From Clostridia bacterium (GTDB lineage Bacteria; Bacillota; Clostridia; Oscillospirales; Acutalibacteraceae): a DNA stretch of 64,000 nt. Shown here piece after piece: positions 8,755-15,708 of the stretch (position 1 is its first letter; each line of letters opens with the position of its first letter). Location: assembly GCA_029226955.1 (NCBI GenBank), contig JAQXZA010000034.1, forward strand, positions 1 through 64,000, given 5' to 3'. Position numbers and translations under genes: made by a program. The notes under the pieces were generated by a model, which did no database searches, was not told the origin of the DNA, and saw nothing but the letters and a program-made list of their open reading frames with translations.

Positions 8755-9999
8755 TTATAAATCCGCAATACGGATTTTTGACTTGATTACAGCACCATAT
8801 TCGGCAAGTGCTTTGAGTGCTTTTTCCTGTTGTGAAACAGTCATAGCGTCCGTTACAAAAGCAAGCTCATTTTCAGGAGCATTTGCTCTTACTATTGCAC
8901 GTGAATTTGAGAAAAGTTCCATAGCTTTGTTGAAAACATCAACTTTATTTTCTGCCTCAGCTCTTACATATATAGCATAAGATGTATCTTCATAAGGAGT
9001 TACATAATCGTTTGTACCGTCAGCCCAGTAGAGATACTTTCTTGCTTTAAGATGTTTTACGCAGTCGATAATGTCGGCTACAACAGCACTTGCGGTAGGA
9101 AGTTTTCCTGCACCCTTGCCGTAGAATACAACATCACCTGTTGCGTCGCCACGAACAAGAATACCATTGAATACATCATCAACATTTGCAAGCTGACTTG
9201 ACTTTTCAATGAACATAGGTTCAACGCTGATGTCAAGTTTGCCGTTTTCAAGACGTTTAACCTGACCTATAAGTTTGATTACGCCGCCCCACGACGACGC
9301 ATAGGCAACGTCTTCAAGAGTAATTTCCGTAATACCCTGAGTATGTACGCTCTCAGGATAAACGTGCTTGCCGTAAGCAAGGGAAGCCAAAATACATATT
9401 TTGCGGCAAGCGTCTGCACCCTCAACATCAGCGGCGGGGTTGCGTTCTGCATAGCCAAGCTGCTGTGCCATTTTGAGTGCGTCCTCAAAGGACATATGGT
9501 CACGAATCATTTTTGTGAGAATAAAGTTTGTTGTACCGTTGAGAATACCGGCAATTTCTATTACTTCATTTGCGGCAAGGCACTGGCTGATAGGTCTTAT
9601 AATAGGAATACCGCCGCCAACGCTTGCCTCAAAAAGGTAGTTTACATTGCTCTGTCTTGCAATTTCAAGAAGTTCAGCACCTTTTGTCGCAACAAGTTCC
9701 TTATTTGATGTAACAACACTTTTGCCGCTCATAAGGCACTTTTTTGTAAATTCGTAGGCGGGGTTTGTGCCGCCCATAACTTCCGCTACAACCTTAACTT
9801 CTTCATCATTAAGAATGTCGTTGAAATCCTTTGTGAATTTGTCACTGAAAGGACTTCCGGGGAAATCTCTTATATCAAGAATATACTTGATGTTTATTTC
9901 CTCTTTTGCACGTTTTGCAATGCTGTCGTGGTGTTCGGTAAGAACCTCAACAACACCTGAGCCTACAACACCGTATCCCATTACTGCTACTTGTACCAT
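8755..9999 (-). CDS. hom: Homoserine dehydrogenase
   Basis: 414 residues. Reduces aspartate semialdehyde to homoserine with NAD(P)H. The NAD-binding Rossmann motif is VAVMGYGVVGSGVVE at residues 4-18. The catalytic domain includes GILNGTTNFILTKM and YAERNPAADVEGADACRK, which holds the conserved substrate-binding Glu and Asp. A C-terminal ACT domain begins near residue 340 (SYAIYVRAEAENK). The track ORF extends 66 codons further upstream, but that extension is an out-of-frame read of the PBP tail. The ATG at 9999 has a clear AAGGAG site and the family N-terminus. The gene lies 43 bp after the PBP gene and 30 bp before lysC. Confidence 0.95.
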   Translation of the reverse strand: MVQVAVMGYGVVGSGVVEVLTEHHDSIAKRAKEEINIKYILDIRDFPGSPFSDKFTKDFNDILNDEEVKVVAEVMGGTNPAYEFTKKCLMSGKSVVTSNKELVATKGAELLEIARQSNVNYLFEASVGGGIPIIRPISQCLAANEVIEIAGILNGTTNFILTKMIRDHMSFEDALKMAQQLGYAERNPAADVEGADACRKICILASLAYGKHVYPESVHTQGITEITLEDVAYASSWGGVIKLIGQVKRLENGKLDISVEPMFIEKSSQLANVDDVFNGILVRGDATGDVVFYGKGAGKLPTASAVVADIIDCVKHLKARKYLYWADGTNDYVTPYEDTSYAIYVRAEAENKVDVFNKAMELFSNSRAIVRANAPENELAFVTDAMTVSQQEKALKALAEYGAVIKSKIRIADL

Positions 10000-10042
10000 A
10001 AACCAAAACTCCTTAATATTTGTAATTTTTATCTTGCTGATT

Positions 10043-12469
10043 TTATGCTGCCGCAGAAGTTTCTGCGGCACTTTCCTGAGTGATGACACTTTCCGATTCT
10101 TCTGAACCCGGTTCGTCCTCAGCCGACGGTTCAGGAATTTCCGTTTCGGAACTTTCCTGTTCTGACGGTATATCTGTAACTTCCGTGATTTCCTCACTTT
10201 CGGTACTTTCGGTACTTATTTCGGAACTTGTATCGTCAGATACATAGGACTCGTCGCTGCTTTCGGTATTTTCGGAATTTTCGCTGCTTTCATCGGAATT
10301 GCTGTTATCAGTATTATTATTGTTTGACGGCTTATTATAAGTTGGTTTGAAATAAGTCGGCATATTGTCGCTTGTGTAATATCCTGTGCCTATGTTTTCA
10401 CCGACAGGGTTGTTTGTAAGCAGACCTGATGATTTGTAGAAATTGTGCTGTTCAACATCAGGTGAGAGGGTAAAGGATTTGCTCTCCTTGTTTTTCAGCC
10501 ATTCCTTCATAATGTCACGCCACAAATAACCACATTTGCTTTGTTCGTCTATTGCGATAGGTGAACTTGTAGAGTGACCTGTCCATATTCCCGCAACAGC
10601 GTATGGGGAAGCACCTACAAACCAGTTGTCGCACGAACTATCGGTTGTACCTGTCTTGCCGATAATATCCCAGCCGTCTATCTTTGCACGGTAGCCGAGA
10701 GCCTCACCGCCGGAATTTACGACATCATAAAGAAGTCTGTTCATAATCGTTGCTGTTTCGCTTGAAATAACCTGATCAGGTTTGCCTCTGTCCCTGTTGT
10801 CAAGAATTACGTTTCCGTCGTTGTCGGTTACGTAATAATAAGTGTAGGGTTCATAGTAATATCCGCCATTACAGAACATCTGATATGAGGCTGTCATTTC
10901 CTGTACGGTAGCACCGCCATAGAAACCGCCGATTGAAAGACCTGAAAGATTTTTCTTGTCCTGTTCGGGATCAAGATTTTTGAAGTTGAGTTTTTCTGTC
11001 AGAAATTCGTAACTTCTGTCAAGTCCGACCATTTTAAGAACATTAACGGTTGCGGCATTTGACGAGATGTTCAACGCTCTTGTTACCGTGATATTGCCGT
11101 AATACTGTTCATACCAGTTATGAGGACCTGAAACAATATTTCCGTCAACATAACCCCAGTCTGATGTAGGAGTATCCGAAACCATTGACGAATAGTTTAA
11201 CTTTTTGTCTTCGATTGCAAGAACATAGGAAGAAACAGGTTTGATTGTTGAACCCGGCTGTAAAACTGACTGAGTTGCATTATCCCACAAAAGCCGTCCG
11301 TCCTTTTCCTGTCTGCCGCCGACAGTTGCAAGAATACGTCCTTCCAGATCCATCATCATATAACCGACCTGAATGGTTTTGTCAGTAGGTGTTTCCCATT
11401 CTCTGACCTTTTTCTCGGCAATTTCCTGTGCGTTTTTGTCCATTGCACAGTAGATTTTAAGACCTTCCTTATATATCTTGTCTTCCGCATAATCAATACC
11501 GATATTGAGTTCCTTTTCAAGTCCGTGAACAACATCACGGAAAAGTCTGTCAATATACCAGTTCCATTCGCTCTGATCGTCGTCGTCCTCTTCCATAACA
11601 AATCCGATGAATTTCATATTTGCGGATTCTTTCATAGCCTCGTCATACTGTTCCTTGCTGATTTTTTCCTGATCATACATTGCCTGAATAACAGTTTCAC
11701 GGCGTTCCTTGTTGTTTTCAGGATAAACCAACGGATCGTATGCGGCAGGGTTTTGCGTTATTCCGGCAATAGCCGCACATTCAGCGATTGTGCAGTCCTG
11801 AATATCCTTGTTGAAATAAAGGTTTGCCGCCGACTGAACACCACGACATCCGCTACCGAAATTGACTATATTAAGATAAGCCTCTATTATTTCGTCTTTT
11901 GTATATTCCTTTTCAAGTTTCAATGCTCTGAAAATTTCACGCAATTTTCTTGTTATGCTTACCTCATTGTCGTCTGTGATATTTTTGATAAGCTGCTGAG
12001 TTATGGTAGAACCGCCATATTCCGCCTTACCGCTGACAAGACTGAGTACAGCACCTGTTGTTCTGTACCAGTCAACACCGCTGTGATCCCAGAAACGCTT
12101 GTCCTCAATAGCAACCTGAGCGTCAATCATTATCTTTGGAATATCCTGATAATCGACCCATACTCTGTTTTCGGAGGAATAAAGCTGCTGATATTCTTCC
12201 CATTCGTCTTTATCGTTCTGAACATATATAAAACTTGTCAGATTAAGTTTTGTTTTGTGCAGGTCAATATTAAGCGGTTCGTTTGATATGTCGATAATAT
12301 AGAATATCAATGAAACACCGATAACAATGCCCGTTATAATTATAACCATAAGTCCCGTCAAAAGAAATTTTCCTATTATGGAAAATATTCTTTTTGCGAC
12401 TGATGAAGCGGACACAGAGCCTGAGGCACCGTTTTCATCAGTGTATTTGCTTATATCGGTTTTTCTCAT
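10043..12469 (-). CDS. Class A penicillin-binding protein (PBP1A-like)
   Basis: About 808 residues. Bifunctional peptidoglycan synthase: a short cytoplasmic head, one membrane helix (residues ~34-62), a GT51 glycosyltransferase domain with EDKRFWDHSGVDW and GGSTITQQLIKN, and a transpeptidase domain. The transpeptidase shows the active-site SxxK in QPGSTIKP, the SxN triad in ISSNAATVN, and the KTG motif in GKTGTTDSSCDN. The last ~110 residues are a disordered Ser/Glu/Thr-rich acidic tail, unusual in length and probably exposed in the wall. The track starts at a TTG immediately after GGAGG; the ATG four codons later has correct spacing and is preferred. First gene of an operon with hom and lysC, an odd pairing of wall and amino acid genes. 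Confidence 0.95.
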   Translation of the reverse strand: MRKTDISKYTDENGASGSVSASSVAKRIFSIIGKFLLTGLMVIIITGIVIGVSLIFYIIDISNEPLNIDLHKTKLNLTSFIYVQNDKDEWEEYQQLYSSENRVWVDYQDIPKIMIDAQVAIEDKRFWDHSGVDWYRTTGAVLSLVSGKAEYGGSTITQQLIKNITDDNEVSITRKLREIFRALKLEKEYTKDEIIEAYLNIVNFGSGCRGVQSAANLYFNKDIQDCTIAECAAIAGITQNPAAYDPLVYPENNKERRETVIQAMYDQEKISKEQYDEAMKESANMKFIGFVMEEDDDDQSEWNWYIDRLFRDVVHGLEKELNIGIDYAEDKIYKEGLKIYCAMDKNAQEIAEKKVREWETPTDKTIQVGYMMMDLEGRILATVGGRQEKDGRLLWDNATQSVLQPGSTIKPVSSYVLAIEDKKLNYSSMVSDTPTSDWGYVDGNIVSGPHNWYEQYYGNITVTRALNISSNAATVNVLKMVGLDRSYEFLTEKLNFKNLDPEQDKKNLSGLSIGGFYGGATVQEMTASYQMFCNGGYYYEPYTYYYVTDNDGNVILDNRDRGKPDQVISSETATIMNRLLYDVVNSGGEALGYRAKIDGWDIIGKTGTTDSSCDNWFVGASPYAVAGIWTGHSTSSPIAIDEQSKCGYLWRDIMKEWLKNKESKSFTLSPDVEQHNFYKSSGLLTNNPVGENIGTGYYTSDNMPTYFKPTYNKPSNNNNTDNSNSDESSENSENTESSDESYVSDDTSSEISTESTESEEITEVTDIPSEQESSETEIPEPSAEDEPGSEESESVITQESAAETSAAA

Positions 12470-12614
12470 ATATTTTAACAACCTCCCGGAATAAAACGGA
12501 GCAATGCCCCGATGTTAAGTTTGTGAATCATTGCTGAACGTCAGAGAATAAAGGACGATATACGAGTTATTGAGAAAAAGCTTATATATTAAGTTTTTAT
12601 AGATTATCTATGTT

Positions 12615-12650
12615 ATTATACCATAAAATTAAAAAAATGGAACAAAATTT
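12615..12650 (-). promoter_or_regulatory. Extended -10 promoter of the PBP-hom-lysC operon
   Basis: Reverse-strand TGGTATAAT (TGn extended -10) at 12623-12615, with a weak -35 (TTGTTC) further upstream. The leader of about 140 nt contains a small GC hairpin (CGGGGCATTGCTCCG) just before the ribosome binding site, possibly regulatory. Confidence 0.5.
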
Positions 12651-12762
12651 TAAAAAATTGAAATTTTGATGTTCAATATCTATATTTTGTTGAAAAAATT
12701 ATTATTTATTATGAATAATTGCGTAATTATTTCCAAAAAATACAGACAGAGGTGGTGTTAAA

Positions 12763-13113
12763 ATGAAAAAATTAGTAACTGTTACGGGGTGTTTTTTGTT
12801 TATGTGCATAATCATAACATCAGTAATTCTTCCGTCAATGCCGAAAACTATGGCAAAAGATAACATAGACGCTGACGCACAGTCGGTCGTACAGAATGAA
12901 AGTGAAGTTTCAGAAGATGACAGCGAAAGCTATATAATATCGGAATATGAGGGTAAAATTGCCGTGTTCAGAAAATCATCATCAGAACCGCTGTTTGTAA
13001 GTGATGTTTATATCAGCAGTCTTCCTCAGACAGATATGGAAATGCTGAAAAAGGGGATAGAAGTCAGAACAAAAAAAGAACTTAACAGACTTATTGAAGA
13101 CTATTGCAGTTAA
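12763..13113 (+). CDS. Small exported protein with a BofC C-terminal-like domain
   Basis: 116 residues. An N-terminal hydrophobic segment (residues 7-25) acts as a signal or membrane anchor, followed by an acidic Asp/Glu/Ser linker. A compact C-terminal domain spans about 56-116 (YIISEYEGKIAVF, then LPQTDMEMLKKGIEV and ending LNRLIEDYCS). This domain pattern recurs in clostridial BofC C-terminal-like proteins. BofC controls an intercompartmental protease in sporulating Bacillus; the role here is unknown. Single gene with an AGAGGTGG site, divergent from the PBP operon. Confidence 0.6.
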   Translation: MKKLVTVTGCFLFMCIIITSVILPSMPKTMAKDNIDADAQSVVQNESEVSEDDSESYIISEYEGKIAVFRKSSSEPLFVSDVYISSLPQTDMEMLKKGIEVRTKKELNRLIEDYCS

Positions 13114-13534
13114 ATTTTTATATTGTGATAAAAAAAGAATATTTTTAAGGTGATTCGTTTATATAGGATAATTTTTTATTTTATGAAAGAATTTTATATT
13201 CACGGTTTTACAAAATAATCCCAAAATATTTGGAAAGTAATAATATATAATGGTAAAAATTTCACCGTTTTCAGATTATCCGAGAGAAAATATAATATTA
13301 TTTATGTGATATATGATAGAAAATTATTTTTTTAGAAATCAAAATTGAATTTTTCTCCGTTTTATTTTATAAAATATCAACAAAAAACGACATAAAAATA
13401 GTTAAAATAACGATTTTATTCATAATATTGTGAACTTTTTGTGAAATTTTTTAAAAGTGCGTGACTAAATGAAAAATATGTTATATAATATAGATACAAG
13501 ATTATTTTATATAAAAAAACGGAGGCATAAAATT
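13114..13534 (+). other. AT-rich non-coding gap before the XRE gene
   Basis: About 420 bp with no credible gene. It is very AT-rich with scattered -10-like hexamers and no strong hairpin followed by a T run. It holds the XRE promoter at its right end. Operators for the XRE protein may lie here, but I see no clear palindrome. Confidence 0.6.
13461..13489 (+). promoter_or_regulatory. Promoter of the XRE regulator gene (GTGACT-17-TATAAT)
   Basis: TATAAT at 13484-13489 with GTGACT 17 bp upstream. It lies inside the 5' extension of the track ORF (13469), which shows that the real start is the downstream ATG at 13535. Confidence 0.7.
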
Positions 13535-13936
13535 ATGTACAGTATGATTTCTTATTGGTTGAAGTATTACAGACACGAGTGTGGACTCACTCAGCAGCAG
13601 GTAGCTGACCGTTTGAAGATTGAGCGTTCAACCTACACCTACTACGAAACAGGTAAGACAAAGCCAGACATCAACACTCTTATCAAGATTGCTAAGGTTT
13701 TCAACATCAACTACACACAACTTCTTGAAGGCGTTGAGGACGAGCTTGAAGCTGCTGTTGCTGACATTCATTCAGGTGCTGCTGACGAGGACGAGGGACT
13801 CAAATATCGTACACACGCAACAACAAAGTACGAAGTAGAACTCCTTTTCGTTGTTCGTAACCTTACACCAAAGCAGAGAAAAGAAGTTATGAACCTTGCT
13901 AAAAAGCTTGTAAACGAATCAGAGGCAAACAAGTAA
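13535..13936 (+). CDS. XRE-family helix-turn-helix regulator
   Basis: 133 residues. An N-terminal HTH_XRE domain (about residues 6-62: WLKYYRHECGLTQQQVADRL, then ERSTYTYYETGKTKPDINTL) is followed by an acidic linker (AADEDEG) and a helical tail (LTPKQRKEVMNLAKKLV). The start was moved from 13469 to the ATG at 13535, which has a CGGAGGC site and lies after the promoter. Codon use favours AAC, TAC and ACA over their AT-rich synonyms, unlike the flanking DNA, which suggests strong expression. The target genes are unknown; the R2K/TerD region follows on the same strand. Confidence 0.9.
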   Translation: MYSMISYWLKYYRHECGLTQQQVADRLKIERSTYTYYETGKTKPDINTLIKIAKVFNINYTQLLEGVEDELEAAVADIHSGAADEDEGLKYRTHATTKYEVELLFVVRNLTPKQRKEVMNLAKKLVNESEANK

Positions 13937-13972
13937 TTTACGCTTAAAACTTAACAGCAAAAAAGAGGACAT

Positions 13973-14009
13973 ACAGGGAAATCGTTTTGTGCGGTTTCTC
14001 TGTTTTTTT
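13973..14009 (+). terminator. Terminator after the XRE gene
   Basis: Stem ACAGGGAAATCG/CGGTTTCTCTGT (with G-U pairs) followed by seven T. Confidence 0.8.
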
Positions 14010-14104
14010 AATACTTGTATTGTATTGCTTATGTGAGTATATTATAATGTATATAAAGTGATTGTGTAAAGCATTTAATATACAGATAAAGAGGTACAAG
14101 CAAT

Positions 14105-14983
14105 ATGAAAGCAATATTATTTCCGTCAGATTATTTTAACATAAATAAAGCAGATACAAATTACAGCGGAGAATATGAGGCTGTAAAAGAAAATAATTCT
14201 TTTGATGTTTTTCTGTTTTCTTATGATGATTTTATTCAGGACGGCAAAATCAGATTAAACAAAAAATCAGAACAGCCTGTGTCAGCAATATACAGGGGTT
14301 GGATGATGAAACCAAATGTATATGCCGATTTTTATTATAAACTTCAAAGCAAAAATATATACCTTATTACTAAGCCTGAGGAATACGAAAAAATGCACTC
14401 GTTTCCGAATATATATCCTGAACTGAAAGACGATACAGCGAAAATGATAGTTTATGATAATCCTGATGAAATAGATTATTCAGAGATAAAAAAGCATTTC
14501 AGCAGATTTATGATAAAGGATTATGTCAAATCAGTAAAAGGCACGGATTTTCCGAAATGTATCAGTACAGATATCAGTGAAGATACATTCAGACAGCTTA
14601 TAGCCAAATTTCTTGAATATAGGGGCAGTTTATATACGGGAGGAATTTGTATAAAAGAATTTCTTGACCTTAAAAAGTACGGTGATAAAACCAACGAATA
14701 CAGGGTATTTTATATGAATAACAATGTTGCAACAGTCAGCAGAAATTCTGGACAGCCTGTTTATGCACCTGAACCGCCGAAAAATCTTATTGAAAAATAC
14801 AAATGTCTTTCAAGTCCGTTTTATACAGTTGACTATGCTCAACTAAAAGATGACAGTTGGAAGATTATTGAGGCGGGTGACGGTCAGGTTTCGGGACTTT
14901 CGGATTTTCAGGATACCCGTGCTTTTTACAGACTGTTGAATATATTGTTTGATGAAAATGAACAGGAGGATATTTATGGATAA
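14105..14983 (+). CDS. ATP-grasp domain protein, R2K type
   Basis: 292 residues, ATP-grasp fold of the R2K group (formerly DUF4343). Visible marks are YRGWMMKPNVYADFY near residue 63, KPEEYEKMHSFPNIYPEL near 97, RFMIKDYVKSVKGTDFPK with the nucleotide-contacting lysines near 140-155, and the C-terminal VDYAQLKDDSWKIIEAGDGQ, where the Mg-binding acidic residues usually lie. R2K proteins are thought to ligate amino or carboxyl groups, perhaps on peptides; the substrate here is unknown. The stop overlaps the start of the following zinc-ribbon gene by 8 bp (ATGGATAA), so the two are translationally coupled. Nearby TerD and Ca2+ ATPase genes suggest a stress-response setting. Confidence 0.8.
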   Translation: MKAILFPSDYFNINKADTNYSGEYEAVKENNSFDVFLFSYDDFIQDGKIRLNKKSEQPVSAIYRGWMMKPNVYADFYYKLQSKNIYLITKPEEYEKMHSFPNIYPELKDDTAKMIVYDNPDEIDYSEIKKHFSRFMIKDYVKSVKGTDFPKCISTDISEDTFRQLIAKFLEYRGSLYTGGICIKEFLDLKKYGDKTNEYRVFYMNNNVATVSRNSGQPVYAPEPPKNLIEKYKCLSSPFYTVDYAQLKDDSWKIIEAGDGQVSGLSDFQDTRAFYRLLNILFDENEQEDIYG

Positions 14984-15494
14984 TCAAAAAGCCAAAAAAA
15001 TTATCAGACCAAATTGCCCTTATTGTTTATCGGATAATGTAGCCTGGATATTATGGGGCAGACCTTCTTAGAATGATGAACTTGAAAAGAAAGTGCAACA
15101 TAGGGAATATGTACTTGGTGGTTGTTTTATTTCAAAAGAGAGCGAAAGATGGGAATGTAATGATTGCGGAAAACGCTTTGGAAAAATTATTTATCCGAAT
15201 CCGGTAACAAGAAGTACAAAAATTTATAAGGTTGCAGCACAGGCAGTATTCAATGAAAAAAGTATAAGCCAAAGTAAAATTTGCGGTTGCTATTATTGCA
15301 GAAAATTATTCAGTCCGTCCGAAATAAAAGACTGGATTTCTGATATTGGTGACGAAAAGACCGCATTGTGTCCTAATTGCAGTATGGATAATGTTATAGG
15401 TGACGGAAGTGGCTTTTCTGTAACTGAGGATTTGCTTGATGAAATGTACAATTATTTTTATAGCACAGAGAATAAGAACACAAAAAAACAATAG
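14976..15494 (+). pseudogene. Two-domain zinc-ribbon protein gene interrupted by an in-frame TAG
   Basis: Reading from the ATG at 14976, which overlaps the ATP-grasp stop, gives an N-terminus with CPYC, then ILWGRPS, then a TAG at 15069-15071. The same frame continues with NDELEKK, LGGCFISKES and CNDC, the expected continuation of a conserved clostridial zinc-ribbon family (CPxC...LGGC...CNxCG). A second domain follows (KICGCYYCRKLFSPSEIKDW, then CPNC). The track ORF starts at a GTG (15093) after the stop and would lack the first CxxC pair. The gene is therefore a nonsense-mutated copy, a sequencing error, or subject to readthrough. Without the TAG the product would be about 172 residues. Confidence 0.75.
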
Positions 15495-15560
15495 AAAACA
15501 AAAAAATATTTTATTATATAAAAATTTTTGTCAAAATATCTTCGTTTTGTTCACAATGTA

Positions 15561-15589
15561 TTGACAAAAACAGAATAAAGTTATAAAAT
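15561..15589 (+). promoter_or_regulatory. Promoter of the Ca2+ ATPase gene (TTGACA-17-TAAAAT)
   Basis: TTGACA at 15561-15566 and TAAAAT at 15584-15589 (TATAAA two bases earlier), about 120 bp before the start codon. Confidence 0.65.
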
Positions 15590-15708
15590 ATTTCTAACGC
15601 CATTGTTATATATTGGTATATTATTGTACAGAATTTTAATGACGTGTTAATATGTTCCTGTGTATAAAAATAAGGCGTGTAATTAATTTTTGGAGTGAAG
15701 AAAAAACT

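Noticed and set aside
10000-10197. 5' extension of the homoserine dehydrogenase ORF (66 codons)
   Set aside because: Out-of-frame read through the repetitive PBP tail. The ATG at 9999 has a strong ribosome binding site and the family N-terminus.
11525-12286. 253-residue forward ORF opposite the PBP gene
   Set aside because: Lies wholly inside a well-supported gene with PBP motifs and has no recognisable domain.
13469-13534. N-terminal extension of the XRE ORF
   Set aside because: It contains the promoter -10 and lacks a ribosome binding site, while the ATG at 13535 has CGGAGG.
15069-15071. TAG as a pyrrolysine codon
   Set aside because: No pyl genes in the window, the position is not a conserved catalytic site in the family as I recall it, and a nonsense mutation or read error is simpler.
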